52,125 nucleotides of DNA, from NCBI GenBank assembly GCA_014859645.1, contig JACUTV010000010.1, positions 1 through 52,125 on the forward strand, in the 5' to 3' direction. A model generated the notes under the pieces. That model was not told the origin of the DNA. It saw only the letters and a program-made list of their open reading frames with translations, and did no database searches. Positions within the stretch are counted from its first letter, which is position 1; every line of letters begins with the position of its first letter. Of the stretch, positions 16,685 to 26,312 are shown one piece after another. The position numbers were made by a program, and so were the translations under genes. This stretch comes from Campylobacterales bacterium (GTDB lineage Bacteria > Campylobacterota > Campylobacteria > Campylobacterales > Campylobacteraceae).

Positions 16685-18420
16685 CGCAGATCCTTCATCG
16701 GACTGTTTTTAAGGGTTTTGGAAAACGCTTTTAAATCTTTATTGGTCAAAATTTTGCTTCTTTTACTTTTGACATCCACCACCGTGATGCGCTCCGTACA
16801 CGAATAGCACGGGTCTAGGCTACACACAATGAGTGCCGCGTCAGCGATAGTATTGCCACGAAACTGGAAGCGCAAGCTTGGCCAATTGTTGTACGTGGCC
16901 GCACGGCATCGCCAGCGAAACACTTTTTGTGCACTCCCTTGCATGATCCAGTGGACATTGTCTCCTCTGGGTGCTTCCACGTAAGCAAGGGCGTAATTTT
17001 CAGGCTTCACGTGGAATTTTGGGTCGACAATGATGGCCGTTTGGGGCATGAGCTCAAAACATTGGCGGATGATGGAAACGGAACTTTTAAGCTCCATATA
17101 CCGTACCATTTCCCTCGCAAAGACGTCTCCGCCTTCTACGACGGCTACGTCAAACTCAATCTGTTTGAAAAAGTCATAAGGGTGGTCGTAGCGGGTGTCG
17201 CGCTTAATGCCACTGCCTCTGATGTTAGGCCCCACGGCAGAAAAGTCACGGGCTACTTGTTTGTCAAGAATCCCCACCCCTTTCCAGCGGCTCATTTGGC
17301 GTTTGTCGTCCATGACCGCGTCCCACACTTCGTCCACTTGGGTTTCAATAATCTTCAAGATTTTCAAACTCTCTTTAATCTCAACGCCCGTCACGTCGCG
17401 TCTAAGGCCGCCCATGACGACATTGCCGTAGGTTTTTCGCCCGCCTGTGACCAGTTCGGCTAGCTTCATGGAGTACTCGCGGATGCGGAAAATGTGCATA
17501 AAGGCATTGTAATTTCCCGTCACTTCGCACGCCAGTCCGATGTTTAACAAGTGGCTGTGAAGGCGTTCGATTTCCGAACAAATCACCCGAATAGCTTGGG
17601 CGCGCGCAGGGATTTCAAGGTTGATAGCTTTTTCCGCCGACTCAATACAGGCAATGGCGTGGGCGTAGCCACAAATGCCACACACTCGTTCAGCCAAATA
17701 ACCCATTTGGTCGTAGTTCATGCGGTTTTCAGCTAGCTTTTCCATGCCACGGTGTTGGTAAAAAAGACGGTAATCTGCGTCGATGATGGTGTCTCCATCG
17801 CAAAAGAGTCTAAAGTGTCCTGGTTCATCAGCTGTGATGTGTAACGGCCCAAGGGGCACGTCAATCATCCCCGTCCCTTCAGGGCGCAAGAAGTCGTATT
17901 CTGGCTCCATGTAGTGGTCTTTCATGTCAGGGCGGTAGCGGTAATCCATGGCGTCTTTACGTAAGGGGAAAAGGTCATTGGGCCAATCATCACTCAACAC
18001 CAAGCGCCGTTTATCGGGCAAGCCCTCAGCCACAAGTCCAAACATGTCGTAGGCTTCCCGCTCGTACCACACACAAGCAGGCACGAAAGGGGTGACCGAA
18101 GGGTAGGTTAAACTATCGGGTGAGATGAGGGTTTTGACCGTCACAAAACACTTTTCCTCTTGGGCGACTTCATCACCTGCAAACAGTTTGCCACCCTCTA
18201 TGGAGAGTACATAGTAAAGGGCGTAGTGCTTGTTAATACTGCGTTCATCGTTGGGCACCATGGTGGAAAGGTAGCCTCCCATGTCGTAGTACAAAAAGCG
18301 AACCGCTTCAGGAAGGTCATTCACGTCAACCAAAGCCGTGACTTGGTCTTCGTACTGTCTGGTAACTTCTAAAACTTTTACTCTTGCACTTAGTGCTTCT
18401 ATAAATTTGTCGCATTTCAT
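16681..18420 (-). CDS. hyfG: Group 4 [NiFe] hydrogenase large subunit HyfG/HycE (NuoC-NuoD fusion)
   Basis: A 579-residue catalytic subunit. The first 160 or so residues are NuoC-like and the remainder NuoD-like, the fusion typical of HycE and HyfG. The four nickel-ligand cysteines are present in ERVCGICGYAH and DPCYSCTER. It catalyses reversible H2 formation at the cytoplasmic face of the membrane. About 40 residues after the last motif would be removed by HycI. It lies 8 bp after hyfF. Confidence 0.93.
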   Translation of the reverse strand: MKCDKFIEALSARVKVLEVTRQYEDQVTALVDVNDLPEAVRFLYYDMGGYLSTMVPNDERSINKHYALYYVLSIEGGKLFAGDEVAQEEKCFVTVKTLISPDSLTYPSVTPFVPACVWYEREAYDMFGLVAEGLPDKRRLVLSDDWPNDLFPLRKDAMDYRYRPDMKDHYMEPEYDFLRPEGTGMIDVPLGPLHITADEPGHFRLFCDGDTIIDADYRLFYQHRGMEKLAENRMNYDQMGYLAERVCGICGYAHAIACIESAEKAINLEIPARAQAIRVICSEIERLHSHLLNIGLACEVTGNYNAFMHIFRIREYSMKLAELVTGGRKTYGNVVMGGLRRDVTGVEIKESLKILKIIETQVDEVWDAVMDDKRQMSRWKGVGILDKQVARDFSAVGPNIRGSGIKRDTRYDHPYDFFKQIEFDVAVVEGGDVFAREMVRYMELKSSVSIIRQCFELMPQTAIIVDPKFHVKPENYALAYVEAPRGDNVHWIMQGSAQKVFRWRCRAATYNNWPSLRFQFRGNTIADAALIVCSLDPCYSCTERITVVDVKSKRSKILTNKDLKAFSKTLKNSPMKDLR

Positions 18421-18428
18421 GAGTAATC

Positions 18429-19898
18429 CTATTGTTTTAATATGCTTTTAACGCTTTCATCCAAAAGAAAGGTAAAGGATTCAAATTGCCACACACCAAA
18501 GGCGACAATCAAAACAGCCAGTGCAATGAGCGGAAGGTTTTCCCCCAGCTTCATTTCGCCATTATGGACCACTGTGCCTTCTACTTTACCAAAAGAAGCA
18601 AGAAAGAAGTGTGAAAAATCTGCGATAAAAATAATCGCTAAGGCAAGGGCAAAGATTCCCATCAACACATACTTCCCGTCGATGGCGGCAGCCTTAAAGA
18701 TGTAAAACTCACTCACAAAAATCGCAAAGCCAGGCACGCCCACCAAAGAGCAGATAGCAATGCCAAAAAGCACTGTGGTGATGGGCGCGATGCGAATCAT
18801 GCCGCCCATTTTGGTCATGTCTTTGGTGCCGTAAATCTTGGCGATGTTGCCTGTGGAACAAAAGGCAAGAGCTTTGGTGAACGAGTGAGCCGCACAGTGA
18901 AAGAGGGCGGCAAAAAGCCCGATGGCTCCACCCACGCCTAAGCCAAAAGCAATAACACCCATGTGTGCCACAGAGTGGTACGCAAACATGCGTTTAACGT
19001 TGTGTTGGCGAATCAAGAAAAAGGCAGAGACAAATAAGGTCAAGATAGCACTTACAAGCATCACTGACTGTACAAAATCAAATCCCACGCCGTTGGCCAC
19101 GATGGCGTAGTAGCGAATGAGGGCAAGCAAGGCACATTTTAACAAAACTCCAGAGAGTAAAGCCGAGGTGGGTGCTGGCCCTTCGGCATGCACATCAGGC
19201 AACCACGTGTGGGTAGGTGCAAGACCCGCTTTGGTGCCATACCCAATAAGCGCAAGGATAAAGATGAGCTTCAAAGCGCCAGTATCTAAGTGTTCCGCAT
19301 TGGCAAGTAAGTTGGTGTACAACATCGCATCACCCTCGATGGTGCCGTTGGCTGCAGCAAAGAGTAAGATGGTGGCGTACAAGGCAAAGGCAAGCCCGAT
19401 GCTACACAAGACGATGTACTTGTAGCCACTTTCGGTGGATTTTTTATCTTTTTTAATGGCCACCAAAAACACAGATGCCAAGGTGGTTGCTTCGATGGCC
19501 GCCCACATAAAGGCGATATTGTTGCACACGACGCTCAAACTCATGGTCCACGTAAAGATGAAACTCAGCGCAAAGTAGTTTTTGACCTGTTGTAAGGTGA
19601 CGTGCCCTTCTTCAAGCTCCCACTTCATGTACGTAGTGGCGTAGACATTGACTAAAAAGCCTGTGATGGCGATGAGCGACAAAAAGATAGCACCCAAAGA
19701 GTCAAGAAAAAGAAACTGCTCAAACGCCCAAAGTTCGTTTCCTTTGACTACCTCTCCCACAGCCATAAGCAAGACCAAAGAGACCAAAAAACTTAACACA
19801 ATATGCAAGTTTTGCAAAAGTTTGAAATGCAGTGGCATAAAAAACATGATGATGCCAAACACAAAAGGTACGATAAGTATTAGTAAAAGCGTGTCCAT
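18429..19898 (-). CDS. hyfF: Hydrogenase-4 proton-translocating membrane subunit HyfF (NuoN/M-like)
   Basis: A 489-residue, highly hydrophobic antiporter-like subunit with about 14 membrane helices. Conserved blocks include GTKAGLAPTHTWLPDVHAEG, followed by SALLSGVLLK, which place it among the proton-pumping subunits related to NuoL/M/N. A second such subunit (HyfB) is in the same operon, so the complex should pump more ions than an Hyc-type one. It follows hyfE by 1 bp. Confidence 0.9.
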   Translation of the reverse strand: MDTLLLILIVPFVFGIIMFFMPLHFKLLQNLHIVLSFLVSLVLLMAVGEVVKGNELWAFEQFLFLDSLGAIFLSLIAITGFLVNVYATTYMKWELEEGHVTLQQVKNYFALSFIFTWTMSLSVVCNNIAFMWAAIEATTLASVFLVAIKKDKKSTESGYKYIVLCSIGLAFALYATILLFAAANGTIEGDAMLYTNLLANAEHLDTGALKLIFILALIGYGTKAGLAPTHTWLPDVHAEGPAPTSALLSGVLLKCALLALIRYYAIVANGVGFDFVQSVMLVSAILTLFVSAFFLIRQHNVKRMFAYHSVAHMGVIAFGLGVGGAIGLFAALFHCAAHSFTKALAFCSTGNIAKIYGTKDMTKMGGMIRIAPITTVLFGIAICSLVGVPGFAIFVSEFYIFKAAAIDGKYVLMGIFALALAIIFIADFSHFFLASFGKVEGTVVHNGEMKLGENLPLIALAVLIVAFGVWQFESFTFLLDESVKSILKQ

Positions 19899-19899
19899 G

Positions 19900-20547
19900 T
19901 TATCCCTTTAAGTTAACCGCTTTGGAAGTGTCAAGACTCCCGTACGTGCCGTAAAAGCGTTTTGCTAAAATTCCCATGATGACCACCGCAAAAATCGCGT
20001 CCGTGAGGATGCCCACCTCCACGAGTTCATGGGAGTTGTACGCCATGAGTGCAAGGCTTAGGTGGATGCCATTTTCAAAGAGGCAGTAAGAAAGAATTTG
20101 CTTGATAAACGAGTTTCTTAAAATGAAACCAAAGATACCCATCATGAAAATAAACGACGCCGCAAAAAGAGGCAAGGCGTCTTGAAAGAGTGAAAAGTTG
20201 ACAAACACCTTGTAAAACATCATAGCCACGGCGAGGGAAAAACTAAGGGCCACTACGGGGGAGATGAAAAAACCACCCACGGGTTCATCTTCCACCACAA
20301 CGCCCAAGCGTTTTACGAGTCTAAGCAAATAAAGAGGCACGCACACTACTTTGATGACAAAAGCGGTGATTGCCCAGATGAGAAGCTCATGCGTGCCGTA
20401 TTTGAAGTAGAGCGCCAAAAAGATGATGACGAGCAAAAGGGTTTGCAAGGCGTAAGCTTGAATGCTGTGGCGGTATTGTCTTAACCCAAATACCGCAAAG
20501 CTGGTGATCATCATTAAAACCGCAACGATATCTATTATATGTGCCAT
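19900..20547 (-). CDS. hyfE: Hydrogenase-4 membrane subunit HyfE (NuoK-like)
   Basis: A 215-residue membrane protein. The ATG at 20547 is preferred over an upstream in-frame start because it lies just past the hyfC stop. Six or more hydrophobic helices are visible. The segment near residue 160 (GILTDAIFAVVIMGIL) follows the pattern of HyfE proteins, whose C-terminal part resembles NuoK. A hyfD gene, present in the E. coli operon between hyfC and hyfE, is absent here. Confidence 0.87.
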   Translation of the reverse strand: MAHIIDIVAVLMMITSFAVFGLRQYRHSIQAYALQTLLLVIIFLALYFKYGTHELLIWAITAFVIKVVCVPLYLLRLVKRLGVVVEDEPVGGFFISPVVALSFSLAVAMMFYKVFVNFSLFQDALPLFAASFIFMMGIFGFILRNSFIKQILSYCLFENGIHLSLALMAYNSHELVEVGILTDAIFAVVIMGILAKRFYGTYGSLDTSKAVNLKG

Positions 20548-20549
20548 AG

Positions 20550-21467
20550 TTAAATCCCCATAATATAAAGTGCTAAAGAGGTACATGAAATAGCCAGCGC
20601 AAAGAGCATGGTGCGTTTTAGGCCGTAGTTAATCGTGTACCGTGGGCCAAAGTTGTCGATGAAAACACCCATGACATACAAAAAGCCTACTTCCGCCAAG
20701 AAAACAACCAATGCCAAGAGCGGATGTGAAAAATTCCACGGGATGAAAATGACGAGGAAGAATCCCAACACGGCAAACTGTTTTAGGAGGATGGCGATGT
20801 CAATGAGGGCAAAATCTTTCCCACAAAACTCTCCCAACACCCCTTCTTGCAACTCTTGTTCAGCTTCAGCCAAGTCGTAAGGCTTTCTTCCTGTTTCGAC
20901 GTACATGACCCACAAAAAGGCGGTAGCCGCGATGGAAAAAGAAGGTACGGCATACCCGTACATTCCCTCTTGAATCAGCCCTGTAATGAAGGGCAAGTTG
21001 GTGCTTCCCGCTCCCATCATGACAACAATGAGACAAATGACGGCCACTTCTTCGGTGTAAAACCCAACAGTGCCTTCCCTACTCGCGCTCACTCCCGAAA
21101 AAGGGTTGGCCGAGTCGATGCCCGCCACGATGAAGACAAACCGAAACAAAGCCCCCAAGTAAAGGAGCACAAAGATGTCGGAAAATCCCGCCAACACAGA
21201 ATCACTGCCATAGGTGATGGGTAAGGCGCAAAACATCGCCGCCGCACTCACAAAGAGCACATAAGGAGCGATTTGAGAGATGAAACTGGCACTACGGGAT
21301 TTGGTTCGACCCCGTTTGCACAGCTTGTAAATGTCGTAATAGGTTTGAAAAATACTTGGCCCGATGCGTGATTGAAACTTGGCACGCAGTTTCCGTGAGA
21401 TGCCGTCAAACAAAGGGGCGAGTGCTATGGCTGAAACCAGTTGTAAAAGTAAGTAAAGATAATCCAT
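20550..21467 (-). CDS. hyfC: Hydrogenase-4 membrane anchor subunit HyfC/HycD (NuoH-like)
   Basis: A 305-residue NuoH-like subunit with about eight membrane helices. Characteristic blocks are the N-terminal LFDGISRKLRAKFQSRIGP, and FSGVSASREGTVGFYTEE, and the acidic loop ETGRKPYDLAEAEQELQEG. It anchors the hydrophilic arm to the membrane pump. A GAGAGG-like site precedes its ATG, 12 bp after hyfB. Confidence 0.92.
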   Translation of the reverse strand: MDYLYLLLQLVSAIALAPLFDGISRKLRAKFQSRIGPSIFQTYYDIYKLCKRGRTKSRSASFISQIAPYVLFVSAAAMFCALPITYGSDSVLAGFSDIFVLLYLGALFRFVFIVAGIDSANPFSGVSASREGTVGFYTEEVAVICLIVVMMGAGSTNLPFITGLIQEGMYGYAVPSFSIAATAFLWVMYVETGRKPYDLAEAEQELQEGVLGEFCGKDFALIDIAILLKQFAVLGFFLVIFIPWNFSHPLLALVVFLAEVGFLYVMGVFIDNFGPRYTINYGLKRTMLFALAISCTSLALYIMGI

Positions 21468-21479
21468 GGTGTCCTCTCC

Positions 21480-23420
21480 CTATAAAAAGTAGTGCCCAAA
21501 AACGAGCACCAAACAAAGATAAATCAAGATATACCCCGCGTAAAGATTGGTTCTACCGTTTTGGAAAACGCCGATTTTATCGGCGATGACCATGATGTAG
21601 TGAATCACTGGCTCATACAGCTTGTCCCAGAAAAAATCACGGGTTTTGTGGGTGTAGACGGCTTTGGAAAAGTACCCGTCAATCTTCACTTCACTCTCAT
21701 AGCGCAAGATGAAGCTAAGGGCTTTTTTGATGTCGCCCGTAAAAGCGTTTGAGCCAATTTGCATAGTGTTGTTGTACAAAAAGCCACAAGCCCAGGGGTC
21801 GGTTACACGCGCTTCTTTGTTGTTTGCCTTAAAGAGGTAAAACAACACAAAGGGGATGATGGCGCAAAGAAGCATGACTAAGATGATGAGTGGCATGGAG
21901 ATAAAATCTTCGGTGGCAAGCTGTGTTTGGGGGATGAGTGTGAGCACAAGGGTAGTAAGCATCCCGATGACATCGTTCATGAAAATACCAATACCCACAC
22001 ATAAACTAGCCAGCAATCCTAGGGGCAACAAGCGCACAAAAGAGACCTCTTTGACCTCTTCCACACGCTTGGTGTCGCGGGGAAGGCCAAGAAAAACAGA
22101 ACCGTACACTTTAGAAAAAGCCATGATGGCCATAGCCCCTGTGATAGAAAGGGCAATGATGGCAAGGGAAAAGAAAAAGCGAGGAGCCGCCCCTTCTCCC
22201 ATGCCTCCTGCAACCATGGTTTTGTACACCACCCATTCACTGGCAAACCCGTTGAGGGGAGGAAGAGCACAGATGGAAAGGACTGCTACAAAAAAGATGA
22301 TGGACGTGTAGGGCATTTGTTTATGCAAGCCTCCAAGGGAGTCCATGTTGCGCGTGTGGGTTGCGGTGTAGACATTGCCGCTTAACATAAACAAGAGCGA
22401 CTTAAACACCGCATGGTTCAAAATATGAAAAAAGCTTGCGATGAAACCTAGTAAAGCAAGGGTAAGTGAGTGGGTTCCAAGCCCGTAAAACGCACCGCCA
22501 AGCCCTAGGAAGATGATGCCCACGTTTTCGCAAGAACTGTAGGCGATGGCGGCTTTGTAGTCGTTGGAAACCAGTGCGTAGATGATGCCAAACACACAGC
22601 TAAGAGCGCCCATGAAAAGCAAGATGTAGCCAAACTCCACCAAGGAAGGGAGCAAAAGGGAAAATTTGATAAAGGCAAAAAGGGCCACTTTAATCATCAC
22701 CCCGCTCATGAGTGCTGAAGCGTTGGAAGGGCATCGGCAGTAGGCGAGGGGCAACCACACGTGAAAAGGAAACATGCCCGCTTTGGAGCCAAGACCTATC
22801 AAAAGCAAGATAAAAAGCGTCAAACTCATGCCAAAGCTGATGTCCATGGTGGCAAAGGCACTAAACTCAAAACTGCCCGCAACACTGGCCATGATTAAAA
22901 GGGCGACCATCAAACAAAAAGCCCCAATTTGCGCGATGCCTAGGTACACCATGACGTTTTTAGACGCGTCTTTGCCATCATTAATGAGAATCAACAGCGC
23001 AGAAAGCAGGGTCATCACTTCCCATAAGAGCATAAACGAAAAGACATTGTCGCTGGCAATAACCAGTAGCATGGAGAGGATAAACGCGTTAAAAAGCGCG
23101 GCAAAAACAGCTAAGTTAGCCTTTTTCTCATAGAATTTGGCATAGTCAAAGCTAAACAGTGACACCGCAAAAGCCACAAGGCTCACGAGGAAACTAAAAA
23201 ACATTCCCAAAGAATCTAGCCGAAATACAGGTGCGCTGATGAAGTTTCCTGGCAAGGCCCACACTAAGGTTTCACCCAGATTGGAAAAGAAAAAGATGGC
23301 GGCGTACAAGGAAAAGAGCGTGGCTAGTCCAAACCCAACTTTTTGAGCAAAGAGAGGTTTTTTGTACAAAAGGAGGGAAAGAAGAGAGGCCAGTAAAAAG
23401 AGTGTGTAGATGGTTTGCAT
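21480..23420 (-). CDS. hyfB: Hydrogenase-4 proton-translocating membrane subunit HyfB (NuoL-like)
   Basis: A 646-residue antiporter-like subunit with about 14-16 membrane helices. GSKAGMFPFHVWLP and SALMSGVMIKVA identify it. Between these blocks it reads LPLAYCRCPSN; shifting the frame by one base over about 12 bp gives LPLAYADAPSN, which matches the family (usually a His-Pro-x-Ala-Pro stretch). That suggests a pair of compensating single-base indels near 22730 and 22740. Otherwise the gene is full length. Its ATG overlaps the hyfA stop. Confidence 0.9.
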   Translation of the reverse strand: MQTIYTLFLLASLLSLLLYKKPLFAQKVGFGLATLFSLYAAIFFFSNLGETLVWALPGNFISAPVFRLDSLGMFFSFLVSLVAFAVSLFSFDYAKFYEKKANLAVFAALFNAFILSMLLVIASDNVFSFMLLWEVMTLLSALLILINDGKDASKNVMVYLGIAQIGAFCLMVALLIMASVAGSFEFSAFATMDISFGMSLTLFILLLIGLGSKAGMFPFHVWLPLAYCRCPSNASALMSGVMIKVALFAFIKFSLLLPSLVEFGYILLFMGALSCVFGIIYALVSNDYKAAIAYSSCENVGIIFLGLGGAFYGLGTHSLTLALLGFIASFFHILNHAVFKSLLFMLSGNVYTATHTRNMDSLGGLHKQMPYTSIIFFVAVLSICALPPLNGFASEWVVYKTMVAGGMGEGAAPRFFFSLAIIALSITGAMAIMAFSKVYGSVFLGLPRDTKRVEEVKEVSFVRLLPLGLLASLCVGIGIFMNDVIGMLTTLVLTLIPQTQLATEDFISMPLIILVMLLCAIIPFVLFYLFKANNKEARVTDPWACGFLYNNTMQIGSNAFTGDIKKALSFILRYESEVKIDGYFSKAVYTHKTRDFFWDKLYEPVIHYIMVIADKIGVFQNGRTNLYAGYILIYLCLVLVFGHYFL

Positions 23421-24055
23421 TATGCTTCCTCTTTAGTGGGTTGGTCGGGTTTTGGCTCTTTGGATTTTTTGACAAAAGGTTCAGGGATATTTTTAAACAC
23501 CACGTTTGGCACGATGGCTTGCAAAAAGGGTGCCATGTCTCCTTTGACTTTTTTGCCAAATTTGCACTCTCCAGAAATGGGGTCTACGAAGACCAACGCA
23601 CCTGTAGGACACACGGTCACACATGCGGGGCCACTTTCAATGCCCACGCACATGTCGCATTTGATAGCGATGCTTTTGAGCCCGCTGATGCAACCCGCCT
23701 CCAAATGGCGCTCCACTTCTTCTTGGATGGAAGGGGGAAATTCTGCGTCAATGACGATGGCGCCATAGGGGCAAGCGATGGTGCAAAGCTTACACCCAAT
23801 GCAAATCTCTTCGCAAAGTTCGACGCAAGAATTGGCGATATAAAGCGCGCCTGTGGGGCAGACGTTGGCACAGGGTGCGTCGTCGCACTGGCGGCATTGG
23901 TTGGGCATTTTGCCACTCTCTAAGGTAAGCACATCTAGCCTTGCTTTTGAGAGTTTTCCACGTATGTAAGCGTGCTTGATGCAGGTTTTCATACAGGCAT
24001 TACAGGCGATGCACATGTCGGGGTTGGTGATGACAAATTGATGAATTTTTGACAT
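23420..24055 (-). CDS. hyfA: Hydrogenase-4 ferredoxin-like subunit HyfA/HycB
   Basis: A 211-residue polyferredoxin and the first gene of the operon. Four [4Fe-4S] motifs are visible: CIACNACMKTC, CRQCDDAPCANVCP, CIGCKLCTIACP and CDMCVGIESGPACVTVCP. In formate hydrogenlyase this subunit takes electrons from formate dehydrogenase. No such dehydrogenase is encoded nearby, so its donor or acceptor here is open. The C-terminal 50 residues are charged and lysine-rich. Confidence 0.9.
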   Translation of the reverse strand: MSKIHQFVITNPDMCIACNACMKTCIKHAYIRGKLSKARLDVLTLESGKMPNQCRQCDDAPCANVCPTGALYIANSCVELCEEICIGCKLCTIACPYGAIVIDAEFPPSIQEEVERHLEAGCISGLKSIAIKCDMCVGIESGPACVTVCPTGALVFVDPISGECKFGKKVKGDMAPFLQAIVPNVVFKNIPEPFVKKSKEPKPDQPTKEEA

Positions 24056-24344
24056 AGACGACCTTTTACGGTTTGTATGGTTTGAAAAACCAAAGTTACT
24101 AGAACCTTTCTTGAGCAGTCAAAAACGCTACGTCCCAAGAATGTGATAACGAAATAATACACTACATGTATAGCACGAAAATAGCTTATGAAGAGTGTAT
24201 ACCCTTAAAACTTATCTAATAATAATGTTTTAGAGAATTTTAAAATAAACAGCAGATTTTAATGGGAGTTTCCTCTCACCGCTATTTTCGCGCTACAAAC
24301 TTTCTATACCATTGTGATATCAAAAATTCTCAAAAGGAGAGAAG
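24056..24344. promoter_or_regulatory. Divergent control region between hyfA and the aldehyde:ferredoxin oxidoreductase gene
   Basis: This 289-bp region must hold both promoters. Two copies of one 15-bp box lie head-away from each other: GCTATTTTCGTGCTA on the minus strand (24171-24185) facing hyfA, and GCTATTTTCGCGCTA on the plus strand (24281-24295) facing aor. They differ at one base. TATTAT (minus side) and TATACC (plus side) follow at 9-11 bp and could be -10 elements. A TACATGTA repeat abuts the first box. No clear sigma-54 -24/-12 element was seen. Confidence 0.55.
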
Positions 24345-26081
24345 ATGTCGGACAAAATTTATCGTGTTAACATGGCTACCATGGGCTTTTCCGTGGAAGA
24401 CGTCCCTGCAGAGTGGGCAGGACTTGGGGGGCGTGGGTTGACCTCTATTATTGTCGCTGAGGAAGTGGATCCTGAATGCCATCCTTTAGGACCAAACAAC
24501 AAACTTGTGTTTGCGCCAGGCTTACTCTCAGGTACCAGTGCGGCCAACAGCGGTCGAAATTCCTGTGGCGCAAAAAGTCCATTAACGGGCGGTATCAAAG
24601 AGTCCAACGTGGGCGGTACGAGTGCAGGGATTATGGCAAAACTTGGCGTAAAAGCGCTCATCATCGAAGGCTTACCCAAAGACGACAGCACCTTTTACCA
24701 TTTACATGTAAGCAAAGAGAAGGTGGAGTTTTTTGCCGTGCCAGAGCTTGTAGGGAAAAACAACTACGAAGTGTTGGACTATATGTTAGAAAAATACAGC
24801 AAAAAAGTCGCGGTCATGAGTATCGGAACCCCCGGTGAGATGCGCATGAATTTAGCCAATATCTCCGTCAAAGACCCAGGTGGCAAGCTACGAAGTCACG
24901 GACGTGGCGGTCTTGGCGCGGTCATGGGTTCTAAGAAAATCAAGTGCATCACCGTGGACGCGGAAAGTTACAAAGAAACCACCATCGCGGATCCTGAAAA
25001 ATTCAAAGAAGCCAGCAAAATCTTTACCAAAGCCTTGCAAGAAAACCCCATCAGCGGCCAAGGCTTGCCTGCCTTTGGTACCAACGTCCTTGTCAATATC
25101 CTCAACGAAGCAGGCGGCCTTCCCACGCGCAACTTTAGAAGCGGGTCATGGGAACATGCAGAAAATATTTGTGGGGAAACCATGGCAGAAAACATCAAAG
25201 CCAGAGGTGGAAAAACCACCCACGGATGCCACGCAGGATGTGTGATTCAGTGTTCACAAGTCTACAATGGTCCCGAGGGAGAATACATCACTTCTGGGTT
25301 TGAGTATGAAACCATTTGGGCGTATGGTGCCAATATGGGTATCGAAGATTTAGACCTAATTGCTAGAATCGATGGATTGATGGACGATTTGGGTGTGGAT
25401 GCTATTGAAACAGGTGTGGTGTTTGGCTTGGCTGTGGACGCGGGCATCTTGGCGTACGGTGATGGCAAACGGGCGTATGAGCTCATCGCTAATGACATCG
25501 CTAAAGGCACGCCACTGGGCCGAATCCTAGGAGGCGGCACCCATGTTTTAGGAAAACTTTATGGCCTTGTACGCGTTCCTACCGTAAAAGGACAAAGTAT
25601 TCCTGCTTACGATCCTCGCGCAGTGAAGGGTCAAGGCGTCACGTACGCAACCTCGACCATGGGTGCAGACCACACCGCAGGCTACGCGGTAGCGACCAAC
25701 ATCTTAAACAGTGGCGGTCATGTGGACCCTTTGAAAAAAGAGGGACAAATCGAACTTGCCCGCAATCTTCAGATTGCAACTGCGGCGGTTGATAGCACCG
25801 GGATGTGTATCTTTGTCGCGTTCCCAGCCCTTGATGACCCTGCATGTTTGCCTGCATTGGTAGACATGATTAATGCGCGTTTTGGCATCAACCTCACAGG
25901 AGATGATGTGACTAACCTAGGCATCAAAATCCTCAAAGCCGAACACGCCTTTAACCTCAAAGCGGGCCTTACCAGCGCCGATGACCGCTTGCCTGAGTTT
26001 ATGAAATACGAAGTGCTTCCACCGCACAACGTGGTGTGGGACTTTACAGGTGCAGAGCTTGATAGTTTTTGGGATTTTTAG
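24345..26081 (+). CDS. Tungsten-type aldehyde:ferredoxin oxidoreductase
   Basis: A 578-residue AOR-family enzyme. Members oxidise aldehydes to acids, or run in reverse, with a tungsten bis-pyranopterin and one [4Fe-4S] cluster, giving electrons to ferredoxin. The N-terminal domain has GGRGLTS and NKLVFAPG. Cluster cysteines fit C295, C299, C303 (motif CHAGCVIQC) and C488 (TGMCIF). The THGCH and MGADHTAGYA blocks are typical of the cofactor site. A good AAGGAGAG site precedes the ATG. A sulfur-carrier gene follows without a gap. Substrate range cannot be read from sequence. Confidence 0.9.
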   Translation: MSDKIYRVNMATMGFSVEDVPAEWAGLGGRGLTSIIVAEEVDPECHPLGPNNKLVFAPGLLSGTSAANSGRNSCGAKSPLTGGIKESNVGGTSAGIMAKLGVKALIIEGLPKDDSTFYHLHVSKEKVEFFAVPELVGKNNYEVLDYMLEKYSKKVAVMSIGTPGEMRMNLANISVKDPGGKLRSHGRGGLGAVMGSKKIKCITVDAESYKETTIADPEKFKEASKIFTKALQENPISGQGLPAFGTNVLVNILNEAGGLPTRNFRSGSWEHAENICGETMAENIKARGGKTTHGCHAGCVIQCSQVYNGPEGEYITSGFEYETIWAYGANMGIEDLDLIARIDGLMDDLGVDAIETGVVFGLAVDAGILAYGDGKRAYELIANDIAKGTPLGRILGGGTHVLGKLYGLVRVPTVKGQSIPAYDPRAVKGQGVTYATSTMGADHTAGYAVATNILNSGGHVDPLKKEGQIELARNLQIATAAVDSTGMCIFVAFPALDDPACLPALVDMINARFGINLTGDDVTNLGIKILKAEHAFNLKAGLTSADDRLPEFMKYEVLPPHNVVWDFTGAELDSFWDF

Positions 26082-26312
26082 ATGACTATCACCGTGAAAC
26101 TCTTTGCGCAATACCGCGAGGGACGGTTCAAGGAGGCAGTACTTGAGTACCCCGAGGGAACCTGCGCCAAAGCAGTGATAGCGGCCCTTGGTATTGATAC
26201 GAGTCCGTACCCACTAGGTGTTTTGATGCGTAATGGGCGGCACGAAGTAGAAGAGGTGATGCTACAGGAGGGAGATATTCTCTCCCTCTTTCCAAAAGTT
26301 GGCGGGGGGTGA
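26082..26312 (+). CDS. MoaD/ThiS-family sulfur carrier protein
   Basis: A 76-residue ubiquitin-like protein ending in Val-Gly-Gly-Gly. The terminal Gly-Gly is what gets thiocarboxylated in MoaD and ThiS proteins. The block GDILSLFPKVGGG is typical of MoaD. It starts right after the AOR stop codon (TAGATG), so it is cotranscribed and probably serves the tungsten pyranopterin cofactor of that enzyme. Confidence 0.85.
   Translation: MTITVKLFAQYREGRFKEAVLEYPEGTCAKAVIAALGIDTSPYPLGVLMRNGRHEVEEVMLQEGDILSLFPKVGGG

Noticed and set aside
24056-24344. Sigma-54 promoter before hyfA, as for E. coli formate hydrogenlyase
   Set aside because: No GG-N10-GC pair with good flanks found on the minus strand.
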